A stretch of 21,412 bases of DNA from DASZJY01 sp036260255 (GTDB taxonomy: Bacteria; Actinomycetota; Acidimicrobiia; Acidimicrobiales; AC-14): NCBI GenBank assembly GCA_036260255.1, contig DATAAF010000031.1, positions 1 through 21,412 of the forward strand, in the 5' to 3' direction. Below are positions 14,061-21,412 of this stretch, piece after piece (within the stretch, counting starts at the first letter, position 1; the number at the start of each line of letters is the position of its first letter). Under the pieces are notes generated by a model that saw only the letters and a list, made by a program, of their open reading frames with translations, ran no database searches and had not been told where the DNA came from. The translations under genes were made by a program, and so were the position numbers.

Positions 14061-14071
14061 CCGGCGCCTGG

Positions 14072-14872
14072 CTACGAGGGGCGGGCGGCTCGCGAGAGCC
14101 CGTCGATCCGGCGGCGCTCGTCGTCGTCCAGGCGGAACCCGAACACGTCGAAGTTGGCGGTGATCCGCTCGGGCGTCGCCGACTTGGGGATCACGACCAC
14201 CTCGTGGTCGACGTGCCATCGCACGACCACCTGGGCGGGCGTGACCCCGTGCCGTCGCGCCACCTCCACCAGCACGTGGTGGCGGAGGTCGGTGTTCTTG
14301 AACGGGCTGTAGCCCTCGAGGACCACGCCGCGCCGGCGGTGGCCCTCGAGCGTGCCGGGATCGTGCAGCGCCGGCGCCCAGGGGATCTGGTTGACCTTCG
14401 GGGCCTCACCGGTCGCCTGGGCGAGCTCGTCCAGCTGGGACGTCGAGTAGTTGCTGACGCCGACGGCGCGGGCCTTCCCCTCGTCGCGCAGGGCCAGGAG
14501 CTGCTTCCAGACCTGCGACGAAGCGCCGCGTCCGGGTGGCCAGTGGACGAGCCACAGATCGACGTAGTCGGTGCCCAGCGCCCGCAGGCTGCCCTCGAGG
14601 GTCTTGCGTTCCTTGCCGGCGTTACGGGGCGGCAGCTTGGTCGTCAGGAACACGTCCTCACGCCGGAGCTCGCTGTCGCGTACGGCCCGCCCGACGTCGC
14701 CCTCGTTGCGGTAGATGGTCGCCGTGTCGATGAGGCGGTAGCCGACGTGGAGGGCGTGGCGGACGGCCCGGTAGCACCGCGAGCCGAACATCTCCCATGT
14801 CCCCAGCCCGACCAGCGGGAGCTCCACGCCCGGGCCCAGGGAGACCGTCGGCTGCTGCCCGTCGCGCGCCAT
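14072..14872 (-). CDS. Aldo/keto reductase
   Basis: A 266-residue NADPH-dependent (by family) aldo/keto reductase with a TIM-barrel fold. The catalytic tetrad is complete: Asp49 (LIDTA), Tyr54 (IYRNE), Lys79 (TTKLPP) and His110 (LVHWPP). Cofactor-site motifs are present: GVSNYS, VNQIPWAP in place of the common NQxEYHP, and VVIPKSATPERITANFDVF near the C-terminus. IPKS followed by R is typical of binding the NADPH 2'-phosphate. The ATG at 14872 (MARDG) is chosen; the longer frame to 14914 would overlap the threonine aldolase stop. The gap to that gene is 13 bp, so they are probably co-transcribed. Substrate unknown; the closest style is the 2,5-diketo-gluconate reductase-like group. Confidence 0.92.
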   Translation of the reverse strand: MARDGQQPTVSLGPGVELPLVGLGTWEMFGSRCYRAVRHALHVGYRLIDTATIYRNEGDVGRAVRDSELRREDVFLTTKLPPRNAGKERKTLEGSLRALGTDYVDLWLVHWPPGRGASSQVWKQLLALRDEGKARAVGVSNYSTSQLDELAQATGEAPKVNQIPWAPALHDPGTLEGHRRRGVVLEGYSPFKNTDLRHHVLVEVARRHGVTPAQVVVRWHVDHEVVVIPKSATPERITANFDVFGFRLDDDERRRIDGLSRAARPS

Positions 14873-14885
14873 GCTCGGCCCTACG

Positions 14886-15911
<1,026 letters not shown>

Positions 15912-15944
15912 CGCGCCGACGGTACTGGCCCTACGGTGAGGGCC
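15912..15944. promoter_or_regulatory. Divergent leaderless promoter pair
   Basis: Within 33 bp lie two -10-like hexamers. TACCGT on the minus strand (15924-15919) is 7 nt from the aldolase ATG. TACGGT on the plus strand (15932-15937) is 7 nt from GTG 15945. The hexamers are themselves near-complementary and separated by 7 bp, so two polymerases could not occupy both at once. A GGTGAGG at 15935-15941 is an alternative, rather close, ribosome-binding site for the plus-strand gene. Confidence 0.5.
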
Positions 15945-16772
15945 GTGGACGACCTCGACTCCCTTCTCGACCTCGCTTCCCGCCTGGCCCGCGACGCCGG
16001 CGCCCTCCTTCTCGAGGGGCGGGCCTCGGCTCGCGTCGACGACGACAACGTGGCCACCAAGACCAGCCCCACCGACCTGGTCAGTGACATGGACCGGGCG
16101 TCGGAGAAGCTGCTCGTGGAGGGGCTGGCCCAGGCTCGTCCCGACGACGCCATCCTCGCCGAGGAGGGCGCCAGCCGGGAGGGCTCCAGCGGCGTGCGGT
16201 GGGTGATCGATCCGTTGGACGGGACCATCAACTACCTGTACGGCTACCCGGCGTGGGGTGTGTCCATTGCCGCCGAGGTCGACGGCGAGGGCGTCGTCGG
16301 CGTGGTCTACGACCCGACCCGCGACGAGCTGTTCAGCGGTGTGGCCGGCCGGGGGGCGAGGTGCAACGACCAGACGGTCAGGCCGTCGGACGCCACCGAC
16401 CTGTCTCAGTCACTGGTCGCCACGGGGTTCTCCTACCGCCCCGAGCGCCGGGCCCGGCAGGCGCGGATGCTGGCGACCGTGCTACCGGCGGTGCGCGACA
16501 TCCGCCGCATGGGCGCGGCCACGCTCGATCTCTGCTGGGTGGCGTGTGGCCGGGTCGACGCCTACTACGAGTCGGGCCTCCAGCCGTGGGACCTGGCCGC
16601 CGGCGCCGTCATCGCCGCCGCCGCCGGTGCCCGCGTGGAAGGGCTCGAGGGCCCCGTGCCCCAGTCCGGCTCGGTCGTCGCCGCCACCCCCGCCCTCGTG
16701 GACCCCCTCCGCGCCCTCCTGGACGAGGCGCGCGCCTCCTCCCCAAGCGAATTGGGTGACGAAAACGGCTGA
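15945..16772 (+). CDS. Inositol monophosphatase family protein
   Basis: A 275-residue Mg2+-dependent, Li+-sensitive-type phosphatase of the IMPase/FBPase-like superfamily. The metal ligands are in place: Glu73/Glu74 in AEEG, Asp89 and Asp92 in DPLDGTINY, and Asp216 in PWDLAAG. NATKTSPTDLVSDMD-type residues near 36-50 match the N-terminal family block. Substrates could be myo-inositol-1-phosphate, histidinol phosphate or fructose-1,6-bisphosphate. INYLYGYPAW after the motif is typical of the inositol-phosphatase branch. GTG 15945 is preferred because a TACGGT -10 stands 7 nt upstream; GTG 15936 is an in-frame alternative three codons earlier. The long open frame to the left is antisense to the aldolase. 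The gene converges on the methyltransferase with 35 bp between, holding only a weak 4-bp hairpin. Confidence 0.92.
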   Translation: MDDLDSLLDLASRLARDAGALLLEGRASARVDDDNVATKTSPTDLVSDMDRASEKLLVEGLAQARPDDAILAEEGASREGSSGVRWVIDPLDGTINYLYGYPAWGVSIAAEVDGEGVVGVVYDPTRDELFSGVAGRGARCNDQTVRPSDATDLSQSLVATGFSYRPERRARQARMLATVLPAVRDIRRMGAATLDLCWVACGRVDAYYESGLQPWDLAAGAVIAAAAGARVEGLEGPVPQSGSVVAATPALVDPLRALLDEARASSPSELGDENG

Positions 16773-16807
16773 AAATCAACCGCTGAGCGGGCCAGAACGG
16801 GCAGAGT

Positions 16808-17614
16808 TCAGGTGTTCCACCAGACGGTGACGACCTGGCGAGGGCGCATCCGGGCAGGGTCGGAGGGCAGCAGGACGTCGAGCTCGGCGTCTCGTTCGGG
16901 CGGGAGGCACAAGCGGCGGCGGACGAAGGCCACCCACTCAGCGCGGTCCCGGTGCGGGCGGGGCGGCGAGGCGAACGGCTCGGCCGTCACCGCCAGCCCC
17001 GCCTCCTGCAACACCGCGACCGCCAGCTCGGCGGTCGGGCCGTCCGGGCGCTCGATGCCGTGGAAGTGGCGCCACAGCGGGGCGTGCGGCGTGAGGGGGT
17101 GGGCGGCGGTGAGCTCGACCACCACCCGGCGGCGGGCGTGGTCGTCGAGCGCCAGGGCGAAGTCGGCGAGGTCGGGCACGTTGTAGAAGACGTGGTGGCA
17201 GACGACTACGTCGGCCCGGGGCACCGACGACGCCACGTCCGGCCACCGCCCGGCATGCCCCTCGTGGGGGACGCCGCGCTGGGCGGCGGCGGCGGCGAGG
17301 GCGGCGAGCATGTCCGGGCTCTCGTCCACCGCCACGATCGCGTTGGCCGGCGGCACCAGGGCGAGGCTGGCGGCGCCGGCTCCCGAGCCCACGTCCAGCA
17401 CCGACCCTCCCTCGCCCAAAGCCTCCACGGCCCGCCGGCGCGAGGGCGTGTCGGGCACCGCCTCGGGATCGGCCGGCTGGAACAGCGCGGGCGGGAACCC
17501 CCACGGCGACTCGGGGGCGGCGGCGAGGATCTCGTCGGGGATCGCCCACGCCGCCAGCTCATCGGCCCATCTCGCCGCGGCGGCGGGCTCCGAGGCCCGC
17601 CGCTCGCCGGTCAC
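16808..17614 (-). CDS. Class I SAM-dependent methyltransferase
   Basis: A 268-residue Rossmann-fold methyltransferase. Motif I is VLDVGSGAGAASL (72-84), with an acidic VAVDES (95-100) binding the SAM ribose. VVVCHHVFYNVPD is motif IV, and a following VVVELTAAHPL strand fits motif V. A 60-residue N-terminal extension with an aromatic WGFPPALF patch may form the substrate lid. The target is unknown. The start GTG overlaps the phosphofructokinase stop in a GTGA (17614-17611), so translation is almost certainly coupled and the two genes share an mRNA. No metabolic link between them is evident. Confidence 0.88.
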   Translation of the reverse strand: MTGERRASEPAAAARWADELAAWAIPDEILAAAPESPWGFPPALFQPADPEAVPDTPSRRRAVEALGEGGSVLDVGSGAGAASLALVPPANAIVAVDESPDMLAALAAAAAQRGVPHEGHAGRWPDVASSVPRADVVVCHHVFYNVPDLADFALALDDHARRRVVVELTAAHPLTPHAPLWRHFHGIERPDGPTAELAVAVLQEAGLAVTAEPFASPPRPHRDRAEWVAFVRRRLCLPPERDAELDVLLPSDPARMRPRQVVTVWWNT

Positions 17615-18642
17615 CCGAAGAAGACCTCGGCGACCTCGTGGAACAGGTGAGGATCCACCGTCTTGGCCTCCACCGCCTCCTCGAGCGGCGCCCGCACGAT
17701 CTCCCCCGCCCGCAGGGCCACCATCTGGCCGAAGGCACCGTCGTGCACGGCCTCGATGGCGGCGATCCCGAAGCGGGTGGCGAGGACCCGGTCGTAGGCG
17801 GTGGGTGTCCCGCCCCGCTGGACGTGGCCCAGGATCGTCACCCTCGTCTCGAACCCGGTGCCCTTCTCGATCTCCTCGGCGACCTGGTTGGCGATGCCGC
17901 CGAGGCGCTCGTGCCCGAACTCGTCCACGTCACGGGACTGCAGGACCATGGTGCCCTCGCGGGGCTTGGCCCCCTCGGCGACGACCACGATCGAGGCGTA
18001 GCGCCCTCGCTCGTGGCGGCGCTTCAGCCGCTCGCACACCTTGTCGATCTCGAACTCCTCCTCGGGCACCAGGATCTCGGCCGCCCCGCCGGCGATTCCC
18101 GCATAGGTGGCGATCCAGCCCGCCGAGCGCCCCATGAGCTCGACGACCATCACCCGGTCGTGGGACTCGGCGGTCGTGTGGAGGCGGTCGATGGCGTCGG
18201 TGGCGATCTGCACGGCGGTGTGGAAGCCGAAGGTGACCTCGGTGGCGGAAAGGTCGTTGTCGATCGTCTTGGGGACGCCGACCACGCTGACGTCCTCCTC
18301 CTCGTTGAGCCGCTTGGCCACCCCGAGGGTGTCGTCGCCGCCGATGACGATCAGCGCGTCGACCCCCTGCGACCGGAGCGTCTCCACCGCCTTGGCCGCG
18401 CCGTCGTCGCTCTTGTAGGGGTTCGTGCGGGAGGTGCCGAGGATCGTGCCGCCCCGGGGCAGGATGCCCCGGCAGCGCTCGACGTCCAGCGGCACGGTGT
18501 CGCCCTCGAGCACGCCCCGCCAACCGTCACGGAACCCCACCAGCTCGTCGCCGTAGTGTCGCTCGGCCCGCCGGACGACCGCCCGGATCACCGCGTTCAG
18601 CCCGGGGCAGTCGCCCCCGCCAGTGAGGATCCCCACACGCAC
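17611..18642 (-). CDS. pfkA: 6-phosphofructokinase, pyrophosphate-type active site
   Basis: A 343-residue group A phosphofructokinase acting on fructose-6-phosphate. GILTGGGDCPGLNAVIR (4-20) is the phosphoryl-donor loop. GGDDT (101-105) and PKTIDND (124-130) are the core motifs, with catalytic Asp128. MGRSAGWIA and GHVQRGG bind the sugar phosphate. Asp104 replaces the glycine of ATP-dependent enzymes, and Lys125 stands where E. coli PfkA has glycine 124. Both changes are characteristic of pyrophosphate-dependent enzymes, so PPi is the likely donor and the reaction would be reversible. The start is GTG 18642, with TAGCGT 6 nt upstream and no Shine-Dalgarno. The methyltransferase overlaps its stop. 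An ATP-dependent group III enzyme of Streptomyces type is the alternative. Confidence 0.93.
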   Translation of the reverse strand: MRVGILTGGGDCPGLNAVIRAVVRRAERHYGDELVGFRDGWRGVLEGDTVPLDVERCRGILPRGGTILGTSRTNPYKSDDGAAKAVETLRSQGVDALIVIGGDDTLGVAKRLNEEEDVSVVGVPKTIDNDLSATEVTFGFHTAVQIATDAIDRLHTTAESHDRVMVVELMGRSAGWIATYAGIAGGAAEILVPEEEFEIDKVCERLKRRHERGRYASIVVVAEGAKPREGTMVLQSRDVDEFGHERLGGIANQVAEEIEKGTGFETRVTILGHVQRGGTPTAYDRVLATRFGIAAIEAVHDGAFGQMVALRAGEIVRAPLEEAVEAKTVDPHLFHEVAEVFFG

Positions 18643-18648
18643 GCCGCC

Positions 18649-18679
18649 ACGCTACCGGGCCGACCGCCGAGCCGGTCAA
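18649..18679 (-). promoter_or_regulatory. Promoter of the phosphofructokinase gene
   Basis: Minus-strand TTGACC (18679-18674), a 19-nt spacer, TAGCGT (18654-18649), then 6 nt to GTG 18642. The -35 matches five of six consensus bases and the -10 fits TANNNT, so this is the best-supported leaderless start in the window. Confidence 0.6.
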
Positions 18680-18712
18680 TAGCTGTCCTCGTCGCGAGGC
18701 GTCTCCCCCGAG

Positions 18713-18755
18713 CCGGCGACGGGCACCCGAGGGGAGGTCGGGACCCCGTCGCCGG
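18713..18755 (-). terminator. Composite hairpin terminator of the ACT gene
   Basis: Perfect 11-bp arms CCGGCGACGGG (18713-18723) and CCCGTCGCCGG (18745-18755). Nested inside is a second hairpin, CCCGA (18726-18730) / TCGGG (18738-18742). It starts 13 nt after the ACT gene's stop and lies wholly upstream of the phosphofructokinase promoter. It therefore should end the ACT transcript rather than act as a leader of the next gene. No U tract. Confidence 0.6.
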
Positions 18756-18768
18756 ACGGGAGGGCCCT

Positions 18769-19449
18769 TCAGGCCGGTGTGGGCTCGGCCAGGGCGGGCC
18801 GGGAGGCTCCGGTGAGGGCGGTGTGCCGGTGGTCGGCGATGCGGGCGACGGCCGCCAGCTGGCGGCGCTCCCGGGCGCGGAACGGGCGGCCGCAGCGGCC
18901 CAGCACCAGTGCCAGGCGCCCGCCCGCCAACCCCGCCCAGGCGATGTCGTCGGGCCCGCACTCGCCCGCCGTCACCGCCGCCGACGAGCGGCTCCCGCCG
19001 ACGAAGGCGATGAGCCAGGCCGGTGGCGGCGGCGCCCCGTCGGACGCCAGCAGCAGGCGGTCGTCGACGTCGACGATCGCCGACCACTCGGTCTCGAAGT
19101 CCAGCCGGGCCCGGGCGACGAGCACGGGAAGGAGCGTGGACGGGCTGGTGGCGGCGACCATGGCGGCGGCCGTCTCCAGGGCGTCCAGGCGGGGGTCGTG
19201 CAGGCGGTCCCGTGCCGGCCGGACGTTCTCCACGTCGACCCCGTCGACCTGGTCGATCTCCGACACGAGCAGGCCCACGAGGGTGGCGTCGGGCAGCTCC
19301 ACCACGAGCTCGTCGATGGCCCGCCCGGCCCCTCGCTCGAGGATGTCGATGCCCACCACGTCGCCGCGCACCGCCCCGATCCGGCTGGCCACCGCCCCCA
19401 ACGCACCGGGACGGTCCGGCAGCCATACCCGCACCACGAACCTCTCCAC
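18769..19449 (-). CDS. ACT-domain protein with GAF-like C-terminal part
   Basis: A 226-residue cytoplasmic protein. Residues 3-75 form an ACT domain: VVRVWLPDRPGALGAVASRIG, the GVVGIDILERG-type second strand, and the IDELVVELPD third strand. ACT domains bind amino acids or other small ligands. The rest (about 85-205) looks like a GAF-type sensory domain, with LDFETEWSAIVDVDDRLLLA, a DDIAWAGLAGGRLALVLGR strand pair and FRARERRQLAAVARIAD as its last helix. I infer this from pattern only. It has no DNA-binding or enzymatic domain, so it may sense amino-acid levels and act through a partner. GTG 19449 has TAGCCT 7 nt upstream and no Shine-Dalgarno. It has its own terminator, 126 bp ahead of the phosphofructokinase. 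Confidence 0.82.
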   Translation of the reverse strand: MERFVVRVWLPDRPGALGAVASRIGAVRGDVVGIDILERGAGRAIDELVVELPDATLVGLLVSEIDQVDGVDVENVRPARDRLHDPRLDALETAAAMVAATSPSTLLPVLVARARLDFETEWSAIVDVDDRLLLASDGAPPPPAWLIAFVGGSRSSAAVTAGECGPDDIAWAGLAGGRLALVLGRCGRPFRARERRQLAAVARIADHRHTALTGASRPALAEPTPA

Positions 19450-19456
19450 GGACCGG

Positions 19457-19484
19457 AGGCTAGGGCCGGCCTGTGAACGGCCGG
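19457..19484 (-). promoter_or_regulatory. Leaderless -10 and adjacent inverted repeat of the ACT gene
   Basis: TAGCCT on the minus strand (19462-19457) is 7 nt before GTG 19449. Just upstream, CCGGCC (19466-19471) / GGCCGG (19479-19484) with a 7-nt spacer covers the region between -10 and -35, a typical operator position. It could instead form a hairpin in a readthrough RNA. Confidence 0.42.
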
Positions 19485-19508
19485 TTTCGGAGCGACGACG
19501 ATGCGGTT

Positions 19509-19530
19509 ACCCCGTGAGGAGAAACGGGGT
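19509..19530 (-). terminator. Hairpin directly after the cysteine-rich small gene
   Basis: ACCCCGT (19509-19515), loop of 8, ACGGGGT (19524-19530). The distal arm includes the last base of the stop codon, so the hairpin begins as translation ends. No U tract. Confidence 0.5.
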
Positions 19531-19934
19531 CAGGCGACCTGGCCCCGGCCCGACGCCTCGTCGAGGAAGAGCAGGAAGTCGGCCGAGTCGGCCACCTGCT
19601 CGAGCTCCCAGCGCCACCGGGCCACGACGGGGTCGTCGTCGGTGACGGTGCCGTAGCGGAAGGGCGCCCGGTACGGCAGCCACGGCTGGCGTCCGAACAG
19701 GGCGACGAAGGCGGGGTGGGTCGCCCACGCCCGGGTCGCGCGCAGGCCCACCGGCGTGCACGGGCAGTGGTGGACGAACACCACGTACCCGGTGACCCCG
19801 TTGTCGCCCCGCTCGACCTCGACGCTCACCACCCGCTCGAGCTCGAGGGCGGTGGCGCACTTGGCACACCGGTACACGGTTCCGACGACGTCGGGCGACG
19901 GCTGGCGCCGGCGCTCGACTCCCCGAGCGAACAT
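19530..19934 (-). CDS. Small cysteine/histidine-rich protein, probable zinc binder
   Basis: A 134-residue protein of unknown function. Residues 21-27 hold CxxC (Cys23, Cys26) and 55-59 hold HHCPC (His55, His56, Cys57, Cys59), separated by an acidic/valine-rich beta hairpin. Together these can form one zinc-ribbon-like site. The remainder contains an aromatic FGRQPWLPYRAPFRYG stretch and an acidic C-terminal helix (ADFLLFLDEA). No membrane segment or signal peptide. ATG 19934 is chosen because GGAGGAAG precedes it at proper spacing; the frame can be extended to 19985 but without a ribosome-binding site. It stands alone between the aminotransferase and ACT genes, behind a 151-bp region. It may be a DNA-, RNA- or protein-binding accessory. 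Confidence 0.72.
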   Translation of the reverse strand: MFARGVERRRQPSPDVVGTVYRCAKCATALELERVVSVEVERGDNGVTGYVVFVHHCPCTPVGLRATRAWATHPAFVALFGRQPWLPYRAPFRYGTVTDDDPVVARWRWELEQVADSADFLLFLDEASGRGQVA

Positions 19935-20085
19935 GCTTCCTCCGCTTGAAGACCCCCCGGCGCCCCGGCGGGACGCCGCTTGCACCTCTCAGACCCCTGG
20001 CGGGCCCGAGTGGATACACCCATCGACACCGAATCGTGGCCGACTTCTTCCCGCCGCGGGCATCGGGCCGAACATTTTTTTCGCC
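19935..20085. other. Intergenic region without a gene; T7 tract
   Basis: No coding frame looks genuine here. A run of seven T (20075-20081; A on the minus strand) lies only 4 nt beyond the aminotransferase stop and stands out strikingly in this GC-rich window. The leader of the cysteine-rich gene can form a 5-bp CGGCG/CGCCG stem near 19956-19976. I cannot find a -35/-10 pair that satisfies the usual spacing. Confidence 0.4.
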
Positions 20086-21258
20086 TCAGAGCTTGGTCAG
20101 GGCGCGGCGGAGGTTGCGAACGGCCTGGCCGATGCGCTTCTCGTTCTCGATGAGGGCGAAGCGGACGTACCCGTCCCCCGAGGGGCCGAAGCCCACGCCC
20201 GGCGACGTCGCAACCTTGGCCTCCCGCACGAGGAACGAGGAGAACTCGACCGACCCCATCTCCCGGTAGGGCTCGGGGATGGGCGCCCAGACGAACATCG
20301 TCGCCCGGGGGCGCTCGACGTGCCACCCGATGCGGTCGAGGCCGTCGCACAGGGCGTCCCGCCGGCTCCAATACACCTCGTTCACCGCCTTGGGGTACTC
20401 CGACGCCTCGTTCATGGCCACGATGGCGGCGATCTGGATGGGCTGGAACGTGCCGTAGTCCAGGTACGACTTGAGCTTGGCCAGCGCCTGCACGATCTCG
20501 GCGTTGCCGACACAGAACCCCACGCGCCACCCGGCCATGGAGAACGACTTGGTCAGGGTGTAGAGCTCGACGGCGACGTCCTTGGCCCCGGGGACCTGGA
20601 GGATCGAAGGAGGCTGGTAGCCGTCGAACGCGGTGTCGGAGTAGGCGAAGTCGTGCACGAGGATGATGTCGTGCTCGCGGGCGAAGGCGACGATCCGCTC
20701 GAGCCACGGAAGGTCGACGCACGCGGTCGTGGGGTTGTGGGGGAACGACAGCACGATCACCCGGGGGTGGGGCCAGGCGTTCTCCCACGCGTCCATGAGG
20801 TTGGCGAAGAAGTCCTCGCCCCGCCCCAGGGGCACCTGGCGCACGTCCGCGCCGGCGAACAGGGGGGCGTAGATGTGGATGGGGTACGAGGGAGTGGGCA
20901 CCAGGGCGGTGTCGCCCGAGCCGAGCAGCACCCACATGAGGTGGGACAAGCCCTCCTTGGCCCCGATGGTGGCGGTGACCTCGGTGTCGGGGTCGACGAT
21001 CACGCCGAAGCGGCGCAGGTAGAGGGCGGCGAGGGCCGACCGCAGCTTGGGGATCCCCCGGCTCGACGAGTAGCGGTGGTTGCGGGGGTTGCGGGCCGCC
21101 TCGGCCAGCTTCTCGACGGCGACGTCGGGCGAGGGGATGTCGGGGTTGCCGAACCCCAGGTCGATCACGTCCTCGCCGGCCCGCCGGGCCGCCATCTTCA
21201 GGCCGTCGATGACCGTGAAGACGTACGGCGGCAGCGCGTTGATCCGGCGGAACTCCAT
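20086..21258 (-). CDS. alaC: AlaC-like PLP aminotransferase
   Basis: A 390-residue class I/II aminotransferase, fold type I, probably glutamate-pyruvate (alanine) transaminase. Landmarks: INALPPYVF near the N-terminus, DLGFGNPD (33-40), YSSSRGIPKLR (63-73), GAKEGL, PTPSYPIH (121-128), Asn175 in SFPHNPTT, Asp203 and Tyr206 in HDFAYSD, Lys237 in TLTKSFSMAGWRVGF as the PLP lysine, Arg245, and YVRFAL carrying the carboxylate-binding Arg. The lysine region (TKSFSMAGWRVGFCVGN) closely follows E. coli AlaC. Other aminotransferases such as LL-DAP aminotransferase share the pattern, so the substrate is likely but not certain. ATG 21258 has a TAGCCT hexamer 9 nt upstream and no Shine-Dalgarno. The gene lies 12 bp behind the partial gene at the window's end. 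Confidence 0.9.
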   Translation of the reverse strand: MEFRRINALPPYVFTVIDGLKMAARRAGEDVIDLGFGNPDIPSPDVAVEKLAEAARNPRNHRYSSSRGIPKLRSALAALYLRRFGVIVDPDTEVTATIGAKEGLSHLMWVLLGSGDTALVPTPSYPIHIYAPLFAGADVRQVPLGRGEDFFANLMDAWENAWPHPRVIVLSFPHNPTTACVDLPWLERIVAFAREHDIILVHDFAYSDTAFDGYQPPSILQVPGAKDVAVELYTLTKSFSMAGWRVGFCVGNAEIVQALAKLKSYLDYGTFQPIQIAAIVAMNEASEYPKAVNEVYWSRRDALCDGLDRIGWHVERPRATMFVWAPIPEPYREMGSVEFSSFLVREAKVATSPGVGFGPSGDGYVRFALIENEKRIGQAVRNLRRALTKL

Positions 21259-21267
21259 GCGAGAGTG

Positions 21268-21273
21268 AGGCTA
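21268..21273 (-). promoter_or_regulatory. Possible -10 of the aminotransferase gene, sharing a stop codon
   Basis: TAGCCT (21273-21268 on the minus strand) begins with the TAG stop of the upstream gene and lies 9 nt before ATG 21258. It is identical to the ACT gene's -10. With only 12 bp between genes, cotranscription is equally likely. Confidence 0.3.
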
Positions 21274-21412
21274 CCGGAGGGGGGCTGCGGCTTCGGCGAG
21301 CAATTCCACCGCGGACGGGTCGGTGCCCACGTCGAGCGGAGCGCACACCGCCCACGACGCGCCGGCCTCGGCCAGGGCGGTCAGGTGCTCGGTGAGGTCG
21401 GTGACCGTCCCG
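21271..21412 (-). CDS. C-terminal end of a possible F420-dependent LLM oxidoreductase (partial)
   Basis: A frame entering from the right edge stops at TAG 21273-21271. The 46 visible residues read as an alternating helix and strand: TDLTEHLTALAEAGASWAV, then APLDVGTDPS, then a terminal helix. The pattern EHLxALAEAGASWAVCAPLDV resembles the last barrel strand and helix of luciferase-like, F420-dependent oxidoreductases, but too little is visible to be sure. It lies 12 bp before the aminotransferase start and probably shares its transcript. Confidence 0.6.
   Translation of the reverse strand, partial: GTVTDLTEHLTALAEAGASWAVCAPLDVGTDPSAVELLAEAAAPLR

Noticed and set aside
16780..16790. CCGCTGAGCGG palindrome between the convergent IMPase and methyltransferase genes
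   Set aside because: The stem is only 4 bp around a 3-nt loop, and no tract follows; too weak to call a terminator.
17638..19476. A 612-residue plus-strand frame opposite phosphofructokinase and the ACT gene
   Set aside because: Spans two clear minus-strand genes, their intergenic hairpin and promoter; a GC-rich antisense shadow.
19826..21355. A 509-residue minus-strand frame covering the aminotransferase locus
   Set aside because: It is a shadow of the aminotransferase gene: arginine/proline/glycine-rich, without domains, and the true frame has all catalytic motifs.

Overview
The window is a dense, very GC-rich stretch (roughly 70% G+C by eye) with strong G/C preference at third codon positions and many GTG starts. 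It also carries LAL-type LuxR regulators, lipoproteins, a PIG-L deacetylase and several leaderless-looking starts. This points to an actinomycete, plausibly a deep lineage such as Acidimicrobiia or Thermoleophilia; the class is inference. I see no rRNA, tRNA, CRISPR array, insertion sequence or phage genes.

Left part (1-7.8 kb). A membrane-protein tail on + faces a tight - strand operon: M23-like lipoprotein, DUF2784 membrane protein, PIG-L deacetylase. An alpha/beta hydrolase (+) converges on an SGNH esterase lipoprotein (-). The esterase diverges, with only 28 bp between start codons, from a lipoprotein built of two tandem cysteine-bracketed repeats (+). Next come a TPR protein ending in a C-terminal module known from actinobacterial signalling ATPases (+) and a metallo-beta-lactamase-fold protein resembling the diiron domain of flavodiiron proteins (+).

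Middle part (7.8-14 kb), all on -. In transcription order: a 906-residue LAL regulator, a 54-residue protein with a non-ATG start, a secreted trypsin-like protease whose signal peptide is in another frame, and a secreted vanadium-haloperoxidase-family protein whose ribosome-binding site overlaps the protease stop. Then, behind its own promoter, comes a membrane-anchored Ig-like surface protein. This is the most accessory-looking section and a candidate regulator-plus-secreted-enzyme module.

Right part (14-21.4 kb). These are mainly metabolic genes: an aldo/keto reductase and a threonine aldolase (-), an inositol-monophosphatase-family enzyme (+) sharing a 33-bp divergent promoter with the aldolase, and a methyltransferase translationally coupled to a phosphofructokinase with pyrophosphate-type active-site residues (-). 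They are followed by an ACT/GAF-like protein, a small cysteine-rich protein, an AlaC-like aminotransferase, and the tail of what may be an F420-dependent luciferase-like oxidoreductase (all -).

Two window-wide themes stand out. Many genes have a TANNNT -10 hexamer only 6-7 nt before the start codon, the signature of leaderless transcripts. Most gene ends carry GC-rich hairpins without U tracts.
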